A stretch of 64,000 bases of DNA, taken from the NCBI RefSeq assembly GCF_039524015.1, contig NZ_BAAAGF010000001.1, positions 806,001 to 870,000 of the forward strand, written 5' to 3'. Position 1 is the stretch's first letter, and every line of letters begins with the position of its first letter. A program made the position numbers and the translations under genes. Origin of the DNA: Gaetbulibacter_B jejuensis. GTDB lineage: Bacteria; Bacteroidota; Bacteroidia; Flavobacteriales; Flavobacteriaceae. Below the pieces are notes generated by a model that was not told where the DNA came from, did not search any database, and saw only the letters and a list, made by a program, of their open reading frames with translations. Below are positions 8,451 through 17,452 of the stretch, piece after piece.

Positions 8451-8660
8451 GTTTTTCATAGTTATGAACTTGCCTCTAAAGACTCATATTACTTTTTATT
8501 ATAATTTAACTCAATAGTCTTTATATTTTAAATAATTGTAATTCAGTTTTTTAAATTTAAAAATATTGTTTAATTAATGAAAGTCACACATGTTATTTTT
8601 GTTTTCTTTCCTTATATTGAAATTTTAAAAAGTTTATTTGTTTTTCTAATATAACAATTA
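8451..8660. other. AT-rich gap before the symporter, one possible -7 box
   Basis: Very AT-rich spacer between the tRNA terminator and the symporter gene. TATTTTTG at 8595-8602 fits TAnnTTTG and could start the symporter transcript with a leader of about 55 nt, but the nearest upstream TTG (8566-8568) is 26 bp away, longer than usual. I see no coding potential or RNA structure. Confidence 0.35.
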
Positions 8661-10172
8661 ATGAAAGCATCAGAACAATGGGTAACTTTTATGGCAATTT
8701 TATTGGTGGTTTATGCTGCTGTAATTTTGTTTTTTGTAATAAGAGGAGCATTAAAAGCAAAGAACATCTCTGATTTTGCTGTAGGGAATATAAAGTTTCC
8801 GTCTTGGGTTGTTGGACTTTCTTTGGCAGCTTCCATGACTAGTGCTGCTACTTTTATAATAAATCCAGGTTTTATTGCTCTATATGGAATTTCAGGAGTA
8901 TTGTCTTTTGGTATTGTTTTACCAATTGCAGCTTTTGTGTCATTAATTGTACTTACTAAAGGCTTTGCAAAATATGGACATAGTGTTAAAGCAACCACTA
9001 TGGCACAATGGATGGGACAACGATATAAAAGTAAGTCGTATGCCTTTTTTATGGCTGTTTTGGCATTACTTTTAATAACATTTATTGTACTTATCAATGT
9101 GGGATTAACGCAGGTAATTTCAAAATCGTTAAATACAGAGCCGTTTTACGTGTTGTTGGGTATTACTGTTTTTGTGTTTGGTTATATGATGTTTGGTGGT
9201 GCTAACTCTATGGTATATACCAATACCATTCAAGCCATAATTATGTTTTTTGTGGCGTTGGTTTTAATAGGTTCTGGTTATGAGTTTTTTGAAAATGGAG
9301 TAACGGGTTTTATCGAAAAGTTGGGTGGTATTGATGAAAACTTAACTAAACCCACAAATACAAGTAGTTTTTTGTTTAGGGATTATTTTGAAATTATTCT
9401 TGCTCAAATAATTATTGGTGTTGCTATTGTTTGTCAGCCACATATTATCACAAAATCATTACTTTTAAAAGATTCTAAAAAGATAAATAAATACCTCTTT
9501 AGTGGTATTATGTTTATGGTTGTTTTCTTTTTGGTTGTAGTTGTTGGCTTGTATGCGAGGTTAACGTTTCCTGATTTGAAAGTTAATGGAACAGCCTTAA
9601 AAATGGATGAAATTATTCCTACCTATGTTGTAGTGAAATTCTCTGTTGGACTTGGAATGTTTATAGTTGTTGGGCTTATTTCAGCAGGATTATCTACCTT
9701 AGAAAGTTTAATACAGTCGCTTTCGGTTACTATTACCCAAGATATACTACAGCCAATTTTTAAAGAACGTGTTTCAAAGCATTCGGTTTTGGTAAATAAA
9801 GGAGTGATAGTTATTTTAGGACTTGTGAGTTTTGTATTAAGTTGGAATCAAATTGTAAACCCAGACGTAAGTGTCGCTATTTTTGCTCAAAATGGTGTTT
9901 ACGCTTATTTTGCTGCTGCTTTTGTACCAGTACTTTTTGGAATGTTCTTAAAAAATGTTCCGCTTAAAGCTGTTTTTGCAGCAAGTATTGTTGCTTTGGT
10001 AGTTCATTTCGGGATTTACTACGGAAGACTCACTTCCTATATGCAAGAGCCAGTAAATAATCCAGGGATTCCTGCTGCTATTGCTATTGTGAGTTCGGTT
10101 GTAGTAGGCTATTTGTTGTACTATTTTAATAAGAAAAAAGATGACCACAGACACGTTGGATTGGATAGCTAA
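8661..10172 (+). CDS. Sodium:solute symporter (SSS family)
   Basis: 503-aa polytopic membrane protein with about 13 helices, the usual size for SSS. Recognisable segments are the first helix (WVTFMAILLVVYAAVILFF), KNISDFAVGNIKFPSWVVGL with the following SLAASMTSAATFI (sodium/substrate motif of helix 1), and helix 8 with LISAGLSTLESLIQSLSVTI. It should import a small organic acid or similar solute with Na+. Its 3' end overlaps the acyl-CoA synthetase start by 32 bp, so the two are translationally linked; a carboxylate that is activated to a CoA thioester after entry is the natural inference. The downstream 3-hydroxybutyrate dehydrogenase points to a ketone-body-like acid. The true substrate is not visible in the sequence. 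Confidence 0.88.
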   Translation: MKASEQWVTFMAILLVVYAAVILFFVIRGALKAKNISDFAVGNIKFPSWVVGLSLAASMTSAATFIINPGFIALYGISGVLSFGIVLPIAAFVSLIVLTKGFAKYGHSVKATTMAQWMGQRYKSKSYAFFMAVLALLLITFIVLINVGLTQVISKSLNTEPFYVLLGITVFVFGYMMFGGANSMVYTNTIQAIIMFFVALVLIGSGYEFFENGVTGFIEKLGGIDENLTKPTNTSSFLFRDYFEIILAQIIIGVAIVCQPHIITKSLLLKDSKKINKYLFSGIMFMVVFFLVVVVGLYARLTFPDLKVNGTALKMDEIIPTYVVVKFSVGLGMFIVVGLISAGLSTLESLIQSLSVTITQDILQPIFKERVSKHSVLVNKGVIVILGLVSFVLSWNQIVNPDVSVAIFAQNGVYAYFAAAFVPVLFGMFLKNVPLKAVFAASIVALVVHFGIYYGRLTSYMQEPVNNPGIPAAIAIVSSVVVGYLLYYFNKKKDDHRHVGLDS

Positions 10173-11655
10173 ATGGGCAGATTATACACCTGATAAAATT
10201 GCTGTAACGTCTTTTGACAGCGAAGAAAAATACACTTATAGTCAAATCCATGTTTATGCGAATAGACTTGTCGAGAAATTTGAAGAATTAGGTCTTCAAG
10301 AAGGAGATAGAATTGCTGTTTTGGCAGAGCATAGCTTGCATTACATTGTATTGTTGTCTGCTTGCCAACGAAGTGGGATTATTATTGTGCCTTTAAATTA
10401 TAGGTTATCCTTAAGCGACATTGAAATGCTGTTTTTAGATTGTAGTCCTGCTCTATTGCTTTATAGTGAGAACCAAAAAGAAAAGCTCGGGCAACTTTCA
10501 ATTCCTTTACCAAAGACTATTCATTTAGATGTTATAGAACGTTATTACAAGGATGGAGTAGATGTTAAACCAATTGCAGTTCAAATAAAAGAGAAGAATC
10601 CTATTTTTATTTTTTATACATCAGGCACAACAGGAAGACCAAAAGGAGTTATTTACACTAACAAAATGATGTTTTGGAATAGCCTAAATACCTCAATGCA
10701 ATTAGGTATAACATTTCGTGATTCAACCATTAATACATTACCTCCTTATCATACTTCTGGATGGAATATTTTTATAACTCCTCTATTACATAAAGGAGCT
10801 CAAATAGATATGGTTGAAAAGTTTGATGCCGAACGTATATTGTGTTTGTTGGAGCTTAATAAAACTACACTTTTCATGGCATTACCAACTATGTTGGCAA
10901 TGATGCAAAAAACAGAAGTGTTTAATCGCGTAAATTTAGAGCACCTACGATTTATAATTTCTGGAGGAGAAACTGTATCGCCTAGTCTTTTAAAGCTTTG
11001 GAAAGAAAAGAAAGGTATATCAATTAGACCAGGATATGGTTTAACTGAAGCTGGACCAAGCATTACGTCTTTACATCACGACATAGCTATGACTAAACCT
11101 GAGTCTATCGGTAAGCCTAATTTTTACTTAAAAACAAAAATAGTTTTATCTACTGGCCGCAAAGCAAGAGTAAATGAGGTAGGGGAATTTTGTATTAAGG
11201 GTAATATTGTTTCACCAGGTTACTGGAACAATTCTACCGAAACCAATAATAAAATTAAAAACGGCTGGTTGCATACTGGAGATTTAGTGACAAAGGATAA
11301 AGATGGATTTTTATTTTTAAAAGGACGACAAGATGATATGTACATTTCTGGAGGTGAAAATGTTCATCCACAAGAAATTACTGCAACATTATTAACATGT
11401 GAAAATGTTATGAAAGCTACAGTTTTAAGTGTTGACGATCCTGTTTGGGGGCAGTGTGGAGTAGCTTTTGTAGTGTTAGAAAACGAAAAATCTTTAAAAA
11501 AAGTAAAAACCTTTGTAAACAAGAAATTGGCATCGTTTAAACGGCCAAAACATATAATTATATTAGATGAAATTCCATTAACTAGTGTAGGGAAAATCTC
11601 TAGAAAAAAGCTACTGGCATATTACAAAGTGTATAAAGCTAAATTACAACCTTAA
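10141..11655 (+). CDS. Acyl-CoA synthetase (ANL superfamily AMP-forming ligase)
   Basis: 504 aa. The adenylate-forming motifs are intact: FYTSGTTGRPKGVIY (P-loop, about residues 157-171), GYGLTEAGPS, GWLHTGDLVTKDKDGFLFL, GRQDDMYISGGENVHPQEI (hinge and A8), and PLTSVGKISRKKL with the catalytic Lys (A10). It activates a carboxylic acid to acyl-AMP and then acyl-CoA in the cytosol. Length and motif style match medium-chain/4-coumarate-type ligases rather than the roughly 650-aa acetyl- or acetoacetyl-CoA synthetases. Overlap with the symporter gene and a shared cluster with 3-hydroxybutyrate dehydrogenase suggest a short hydroxy- or keto-acid; this is inference. There is no carrier or reductase domain. 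Confidence 0.9.
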   Translation: MTTDTLDWIAKWADYTPDKIAVTSFDSEEKYTYSQIHVYANRLVEKFEELGLQEGDRIAVLAEHSLHYIVLLSACQRSGIIIVPLNYRLSLSDIEMLFLDCSPALLLYSENQKEKLGQLSIPLPKTIHLDVIERYYKDGVDVKPIAVQIKEKNPIFIFYTSGTTGRPKGVIYTNKMMFWNSLNTSMQLGITFRDSTINTLPPYHTSGWNIFITPLLHKGAQIDMVEKFDAERILCLLELNKTTLFMALPTMLAMMQKTEVFNRVNLEHLRFIISGGETVSPSLLKLWKEKKGISIRPGYGLTEAGPSITSLHHDIAMTKPESIGKPNFYLKTKIVLSTGRKARVNEVGEFCIKGNIVSPGYWNNSTETNNKIKNGWLHTGDLVTKDKDGFLFLKGRQDDMYISGGENVHPQEITATLLTCENVMKATVLSVDDPVWGQCGVAFVVLENEKSLKKVKTFVNKKLASFKRPKHIIILDEIPLTSVGKISRKKLLAYYKVYKAKLQP

Positions 11656-11666
11656 ACTTAAAAAAA

Positions 11667-12608
11667 ATGAAGCAAATAATTTTAATGCTAATTATACTAC
11701 CTTTAGTTACGTATGCACAAACTTGTGATAAAATAATGAAAAACATAGTCTCCAAATACGAATACGAAACACACTTTGTTAATCTAGATACTATTGAAAT
11801 TGCCTATATTAAAGAAGGTAAAGGAGAAAAAACTCTTTTATTTGTTCATGGTTTAAGTAGTAATGCAGGTGCATGGTCAAAAAACATAAAAACCTTAAAG
11901 GAAAATTTTACATGTGTTGCTTTGGATTTACCTGGATATGGTAAGTCGTCAAAACCCGAAAATGCTAGTTATACACCATCTTATTTTGCAAAAACCATAA
12001 CAGCATTTATTGATGAGTTAAAATTAAAAAATGTTATTCTTATAGGTCATTCAATGGGAGGGCAGGCAGCCATTAAATTAGCAATTAATTCACCTGAAAA
12101 AATAGATAAGTTGATTTTGGTCGCTCCTGCAGGAATAGAAACATTTTCTGAAGCGCACGGAATTATTATGAAAACAATGTTTACACCTGAATTTGTTGCG
12201 AGTACAAATAACGAACAGATTAAAAATAATTATGCGCTTAATTTTTATAAGCAACCCAACGAAGTAGATAAAATGATTGAAGATAGAATTGCTATTAAAG
12301 AAGCAATAGATTTTGAAGCACATTGTATAGCAATTTCAAAAAGTATTGCAGGCATGTTGAATGACCCTGTTGTAGATGATTTGGCCAAAATACCTCATAA
12401 AACATTAGTGCTTTATGGTAAAAATGATAGGTTGATACCTAATCGTTATTTTCATCCAGACTTAGATGTAGCTAAAGTTGGGGAAAAAGCAAAAGAGCTA
12501 ATAATGAATAGCCAGCTTAACTTTGTTGAAGAAAGTGGACATTTTTTGCAGTTTGAGCAATCAGAAAAAGTGAATTTTTTAATTAAAGAATTTATTGAAA
12601 AAGATTAA
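11667..12608 (+). CDS. Exported alpha/beta hydrolase
   Basis: 313 aa with an N-terminal signal peptide (MKQIILMLIILPLVTYAQ), so periplasmic or outer-membrane-facing. The alpha/beta-hydrolase core shows HGLSSNAGAW (oxyanion hole), LDLPGYGKSSKP, the nucleophile elbow GHSMGGQAA, YGKNDR (acid) and ESGHFLQFEQ (catalytic His). These features fit an esterase or C-C hydrolase of the MhpC/haloalkane-dehalogenase-like group; there is no lipase lid or depolymerase-type lipase box context. It sits 11 bp after the acyl-CoA synthetase and 3 bp before a helical protein, in one transcription unit. Paired with a TonB receptor and a second, cytosolic hydrolase further on, an ester-cleaving step in the periplasm is plausible. 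Its substrate is not known. Confidence 0.85.
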   Translation: MKQIILMLIILPLVTYAQTCDKIMKNIVSKYEYETHFVNLDTIEIAYIKEGKGEKTLLFVHGLSSNAGAWSKNIKTLKENFTCVALDLPGYGKSSKPENASYTPSYFAKTITAFIDELKLKNVILIGHSMGGQAAIKLAINSPEKIDKLILVAPAGIETFSEAHGIIMKTMFTPEFVASTNNEQIKNNYALNFYKQPNEVDKMIEDRIAIKEAIDFEAHCIAISKSIAGMLNDPVVDDLAKIPHKTLVLYGKNDRLIPNRYFHPDLDVAKVGEKAKELIMNSQLNFVEESGHFLQFEQSEKVNFLIKEFIEKD

Positions 12609-12611
12609 TTC

Positions 12612-14027
12612 ATGAAGATTAAACTCAAAAAATTTACAGAGTTTAGCAAAACAATTCTACCTAACGAAGCTAAATACTTAGCTTCAGAACACTTATTTAC
12701 TGATGATGAGAAAACCGAAATTATAAATCGTTTAGCAAAAAGTGCTATAAGTAATACCTCAAAAGCGAATTTTGACACAAACATAGACAAACGTAAGTAC
12801 TCCTATGTAAAAAACTGGATACTAAAAAAACTAGAAAGTATAGACGTTGATGAAACAGCTAAATGGATTCTAGATTTAAAGAAAAAAATTCTTTTAGATG
12901 CAATTGTTTCTTCAGAAGAAAAAGTGTTTTTAAACTTTTTAAGTCGTTACAAAACAGTGGGCTATAATTTTCAAATTGTTTATGAGTTAGCCCAAGAGTA
13001 CAAGCCTTATTTACTAATTCGGTTACGCTACAAAGACCACGAAACTGTAGCTGGTTTTTTAGAAAACTATTCTGAAGATTATAAAAAATCAAAATCAATT
13101 CAGCAAAAGCTGTATAGTGCAACAACCGAAATAACAAGTCAATACACCCAAAAAGAAAATGAAACTAAATATTGGGAGCCGTGGCTTTTAGAGGTTTTTA
13201 AAACTGAAAATGTTGATGGCAGAAACAGGTACATGGCATTTATTACTTTGGCTTTTTTGTACACAAACTATAATGAAAGCTCAAAACTAAAACTATTGTT
13301 CGATGAAATTGATGGGTACTTTAGTAATGGTGAGATGTACTCAAGGCGTTTGTTGTCTAATTATTATGCTAGTAGAGTGCTTATGCATTCTAAAGAAAAT
13401 GAATTAGATTTAGCCGAGTATTACGCATACCTTTCCATAAGACGTTACAATAACGATACATTAATGTATGTAAACAATCTAGTAGCTATTCTGCTAAAAA
13501 ATAATAAACCAAAAGAAGCCAAAAAGGTTCTAGATAATTACCATCAGCTTTATAAGGAGTCTTATAACTATCATCAAAAAATTGGCTTTTGTTCTTATAA
13601 AATAAGAGTGCTAAATCAACTCGACCAAAATAAGTTGGCCGAGGAAATCGCTATTAATTTTTTAAAACAGTATAAAAAGGAAGTTTTAAAACATCGTTGG
13701 CATCACTTTTTCACTTCTTACTTTAATGTATTAATAGCAAATGAAAAGTATAAGGAACTGCTTAAAATTGCAACAGTTTATAATATTTCGTCTAAAGAAA
13801 CCGATCGAAAAATAATGCCTAATTATGTGCCAAACATATCATGGAGTATATCCTTGTCAAAATACATGGAAGGGCAAATAAATTCTTCAAAATTATTAGA
13901 AGAAATCAAAGTGCCATTACTGGGTTTAAATCCTACAAAAAGCCAAAAAATGGTACTTGTTCAAGTTATAGATACACTATCAAATAATCTTCCTGAAGCT
14001 TTTTTGAAGCTAAAGTCACACCTTTAA
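12612..14027 (+). CDS. Hypothetical helical-repeat (TPR-like) protein
   Basis: 471 aa, not assigned to a named family. It has no signal peptide or membrane helix. The composition is rich in Lys, Leu, Tyr and Glu, with successive amphipathic helix pairs, for example LAEYYAYLSIRRYNNDTLMY and NKPKEAKKVLDNYHQLYKES at about 275-320, which looks like a divergent tetratricopeptide solenoid. It follows the exported hydrolase by 3 bp and is probably co-transcribed; the 150-bp gap after it marks a likely end or new promoter before the TonB receptor. A scaffold or regulatory role is possible, but nothing in the sequence shows it. Confidence 0.6.
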   Translation: MKIKLKKFTEFSKTILPNEAKYLASEHLFTDDEKTEIINRLAKSAISNTSKANFDTNIDKRKYSYVKNWILKKLESIDVDETAKWILDLKKKILLDAIVSSEEKVFLNFLSRYKTVGYNFQIVYELAQEYKPYLLIRLRYKDHETVAGFLENYSEDYKKSKSIQQKLYSATTEITSQYTQKENETKYWEPWLLEVFKTENVDGRNRYMAFITLAFLYTNYNESSKLKLLFDEIDGYFSNGEMYSRRLLSNYYASRVLMHSKENELDLAEYYAYLSIRRYNNDTLMYVNNLVAILLKNNKPKEAKKVLDNYHQLYKESYNYHQKIGFCSYKIRVLNQLDQNKLAEEIAINFLKQYKKEVLKHRWHHFFTSYFNVLIANEKYKELLKIATVYNISSKETDRKIMPNYVPNISWSISLSKYMEGQINSSKLLEEIKVPLLGLNPTKSQKMVLVQVIDTLSNNLPEAFLKLKSHL

Positions 14028-14177
14028 TTTATAGTTGTTTTTAGCTTTAATTAAGTTAATATTCAGGCAATTCACTATTTTACAATTCTAAAGTCGCAGT
14101 CAATAACTTTTACTTTTATTTTTAAATCCATTTATATTCATAATAGATTGCAAGCATAACTTAATTAGCGATAAATC

Positions 14178-16649
14178 ATGAAGAAAATACTACTACTAAC
14201 AATTTTAATGATTACTGGTTTTGCCTATGCACAAGATTCTGGTAAAATAGGAGGGACAGTTGTTGATTCAAATGGAGTTCCATTGCCAGGAGCTACCATT
14301 CAAATAGTTGAATTAAACTTAGGAGCTGTAACAGATTTTAATGGTAAGTACAGTCTTGAAAATGTCCCAGAGGGCGAACATTCAATTACAGTGTCTTTTG
14401 TAGGTTATAAAGCATATAAAGAAAATGTTACTGTTATTGCTGGTCAAACTACCGAATTAAATATAACACTTCAAGAAGGTGAAAATGTTTTAGATGAAGT
14501 AGTTATTACCGCTGGAAAAAAACTCCAAAAAATCACAGATGTACCAGCAACTGTTGAAGTTATTACAGCTAAGGAAATAGCTGAATTTCCAAGCTTTAAT
14601 ATAGGCGAAATGGCATCGAGACAAAAAGGAGTTGATTTTGTTAGGACAGGAGTTTTAGGAACAGGAATTAATATTCGTGGTTTTAATTCGGCATTTAATT
14701 CAAAAAACCTACAAATTACTGATGATAGAGTATCTATGCTTATTGCAACAGGATTACCTTATGGGTCGTTTTCTACGGTTACAAAAGATGATATAGAGCG
14801 CGTAGAGATTTTGTTGGGTCCTAACGGAACACTTTATGGACCAAATGCTCATAACGGATTGGTAAGTACAATTACAAAAAACCCAAGAACATCAGAAGGT
14901 ACAACTTTGGTATTTGGTGCAGGTAATCAAAATGTAATCACAGGTAGGTTAAGGCACGCTCAAGTTATTAATGATAGATTGTCTTTTAAAGTGCATCTAG
15001 AAAGAACAGCAGGAAAAGAATTTAACTATGTAGACTCAGTATATGTTGGTACAACAGCTTATAACGAACATAATTTAGATAGAGATTTTGATGCGCTTAA
15101 ATATGGTGGAGCAGTACATTATAAAACAGGAAAACAATCAGAATTGATAGGGTATTATGGCCATAGCAATAATACTAATTTAGCTGTAACAAACGCAGGG
15201 AGAAATCAAATTAAAGATTGGACATTGGATATTGCACAATTAAAATTTGTGTCAAAAAACTTCTTTGCAAATACATATTATACTTGGAGTAGAACAGATG
15301 AAACTTACGCAATAAACCAACGTACGCAAAACTATGTGTCGTTTATAGAAAATGGTTTTTCTGAAGATGAAGCTTGGAGTCGTGCACTTTATGAACAATG
15401 GGTTCCAGCGTTTGGTATAGCTATTCCTAGAGGTGCTTTATTTAAAGATGCTTCTGAAAGGTTTAATGGAGAAGCACAATACAATAATAATTGGAACAAT
15501 TTTTACCTTACTGTAGGAGCACAATATCAATTGGATATGGCAGATTCTGAAGGAACATATCTCTTGGATGCTGATGGTCCAATTGAGATTGGTCAAGCAG
15601 GTGTATATAGCCAGTTTGAATACAAGTTAGACAGTGGGTGGAACTTCTTATTAGGTTTAAGAGCAGACAACCATGATTTATATGGAACAAATTTTTTACC
15701 TAAAGCTGCTGTTACCAAGTCTATCGATGCAGGAACATTTAGGTTAACTTATGGTAGAGGTATGGCAGTACCTTCTATACTTAACTTAAAAGGAAATCTA
15801 TTTGGAGGATTGGTTTTAGGAAATGGAGAAGGGTTTACATTAACAGATGGTACAAAAATTAATGCTTTAGAAGTTGAGACCATCAACTCTTTTGAGCTTG
15901 GTTTTAAAGGAAAAATCTCAGATAAATTGTTTATAGATGCAAGTGCATATTACAATATGTCTGAAAACTTTATAAGCCCTTTAAGAAATATTGTAGATGC
16001 TGAAAACGGAAATTTTGTAACTCACATAGGAGATACACCAGTTGACGAAGTATCACCAGGAGCAAGTACCTCGGCATTTTTATTAACCTATAGTAATTTT
16101 GGTAGTGTTGATACTTATGGTTTTGATTTGGGTCTAAACTATTACTTTACTGATGCATTGAGAGCATCATTAAACTACTCTTACTTCGGCAGAAGTTTAG
16201 ATACAAACGATCTTGATAATGATGGAAACTTAGATGGAGTAGTTTTAGAGAGTGAATTACCTATAAATACTCCAGCAAACAAAGCTAACATTGGCTTGCA
16301 TTATAGCACAGATAAATTTTATGGAGCCATATTTGGTCGTTGGATACAAGACTATGATTTCTTCTCAGGTATCAATGTAGCTGCTGAAACTCAAGATATG
16401 GATGGTGATGGTGTAAATGAAATTGTCGAAAACGCTCAGGTTGGAAGAACTTGGAATTATGGTCAGCTAGGAGGTTTTACTGTTGATGCCAATTTTGGAT
16501 ATAATCTAAATGAAAATGTGTCTTTAGGAGTTAATGTAACTAACTTATTTGATACAGATATTAGAGAGTTTGTAGCTTCTCCAACAATAGGAAGATTGAT
16601 TTCTTTTGAACTTAAGTACAATTTAAACTTCTTTAATAAGAATAAATAA
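14178..16649 (+). CDS. TonB-dependent outer-membrane receptor without SusD partner
   Basis: 823 aa. Signal peptide 1-18, then a carboxypeptidase-regulatory-like beta-sandwich (about 22-105: GGTVVDSNGVPLPGATI to NITLQEGEN). A TonB-box-like LDEVVITAG precedes the plug (VPATVEVITAKEI; VERVEILLGPNGTLYGPNAHNG region), and a beta barrel runs to the end (ISFELKYNLNFF). It imports a ligand too large or scarce for porins. No susD-like gene is adjacent, so it is not a glycan SusC type; siderophore-type receptors have the same layout, but the neighbours here are hydrolases and 3-hydroxybutyrate dehydrogenase, only 11 bp downstream in part. I infer an organic oligoester or acid ligand. Confidence 0.88.
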   Translation: MKKILLLTILMITGFAYAQDSGKIGGTVVDSNGVPLPGATIQIVELNLGAVTDFNGKYSLENVPEGEHSITVSFVGYKAYKENVTVIAGQTTELNITLQEGENVLDEVVITAGKKLQKITDVPATVEVITAKEIAEFPSFNIGEMASRQKGVDFVRTGVLGTGINIRGFNSAFNSKNLQITDDRVSMLIATGLPYGSFSTVTKDDIERVEILLGPNGTLYGPNAHNGLVSTITKNPRTSEGTTLVFGAGNQNVITGRLRHAQVINDRLSFKVHLERTAGKEFNYVDSVYVGTTAYNEHNLDRDFDALKYGGAVHYKTGKQSELIGYYGHSNNTNLAVTNAGRNQIKDWTLDIAQLKFVSKNFFANTYYTWSRTDETYAINQRTQNYVSFIENGFSEDEAWSRALYEQWVPAFGIAIPRGALFKDASERFNGEAQYNNNWNNFYLTVGAQYQLDMADSEGTYLLDADGPIEIGQAGVYSQFEYKLDSGWNFLLGLRADNHDLYGTNFLPKAAVTKSIDAGTFRLTYGRGMAVPSILNLKGNLFGGLVLGNGEGFTLTDGTKINALEVETINSFELGFKGKISDKLFIDASAYYNMSENFISPLRNIVDAENGNFVTHIGDTPVDEVSPGASTSAFLLTYSNFGSVDTYGFDLGLNYYFTDALRASLNYSYFGRSLDTNDLDNDGNLDGVVLESELPINTPANKANIGLHYSTDKFYGAIFGRWIQDYDFFSGINVAAETQDMDGDGVNEIVENAQVGRTWNYGQLGGFTVDANFGYNLNENVSLGVNVTNLFDTDIREFVASPTIGRLISFELKYNLNFFNKNK

Positions 16650-16660
16650 TAGAGACTAAA

Positions 16661-17452
16661 ATGCCAAAAGAAATAAATATAAAGCCTATTTCTTTGGACT
16701 ATTCTGATACTGGTAACAATAATAACAAAACGTTATTATTGTTACATGGATTAGGGTCAACTAAGTTAGATTGGCAGTTTCAAATTGCGCCATTTTCTAA
16801 AGAGTATAGAGTAATAGCTCCAGATTTGCGAGGACATGGTAAATCGTTTCAAGAAAACTTGAACTATGGTGTAGATATTATGGTTGAAGATGTGGTTAGT
16901 CTTTTAAATCAGTTAAACCTTAGTAAAGTTACACCAATTGGTTTTTCAATGGGTGGAGCTGTTGCCTTTCAATTAGCATGTTCTTATCCAAATTTGGTAG
17001 ACAAGATGGTTATTGTTAATAGTGGTCCAGATTTTAATGGAATGGGAAAATTAGGAGATGATTTATTGAATAGTAGAACAGCTTATTTAAAAACAAAAGG
17101 GTTAGAAGCTTTGGCTAAAGAAATAGCCTTTAATATGTTTCCAGAACCACAACAAGAAATGTTAAGAAATGAGTTTGAAAAGCGCTGTGCTGCAAATAAT
17201 TTTGAGGCTTATTATCAGTCATTTGTTACCTTGATGGAATGGGGACTTGGTACTAAGCTCAAAGAAATAAAAACCAAAACATTAGTTATAGCTTCAGATA
17301 TGGATTATTCGTCTGTGGATTTTAAAGAAGCCTATGTGTCAAGAATGCAAAATGCACAACTAGAAGTAGTAAAAAACTCAAGACATGGAGTTGTTTTAGA
17401 TCAACCAGATGCATTTAATGAAATTGTTTTAGATTTTTTAAAAAATGAATAG
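16661..17452 (+). CDS. Cytosolic alpha/beta hydrolase
   Basis: 263 aa, no signal peptide. Motifs: LLHGLGSTKLDWQFQ (oxyanion hole), APDLRGHGKS, nucleophile elbow GFSMGGAVAF, ASDMDYSSVDF near the acid position, and NSRHGVVLDQPDAF with the catalytic His. The type is that of 3-oxoadipate-enol-lactonase/carboxylesterase-like hydrolases. It starts 11 bp after the TonB receptor, and its stop overlaps the next gene's start by 8 bp, so it is coupled to 3-hydroxybutyrate dehydrogenase. Cleavage of an imported ester (for example a 3-hydroxybutyrate dimer) to feed the dehydrogenase is a reasonable inference. It is only distantly comparable with the exported hydrolase in the same cluster. Confidence 0.85.
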   Translation: MPKEINIKPISLDYSDTGNNNNKTLLLLHGLGSTKLDWQFQIAPFSKEYRVIAPDLRGHGKSFQENLNYGVDIMVEDVVSLLNQLNLSKVTPIGFSMGGAVAFQLACSYPNLVDKMVIVNSGPDFNGMGKLGDDLLNSRTAYLKTKGLEALAKEIAFNMFPEPQQEMLRNEFEKRCAANNFEAYYQSFVTLMEWGLGTKLKEIKTKTLVIASDMDYSSVDFKEAYVSRMQNAQLEVVKNSRHGVVLDQPDAFNEIVLDFLKNE

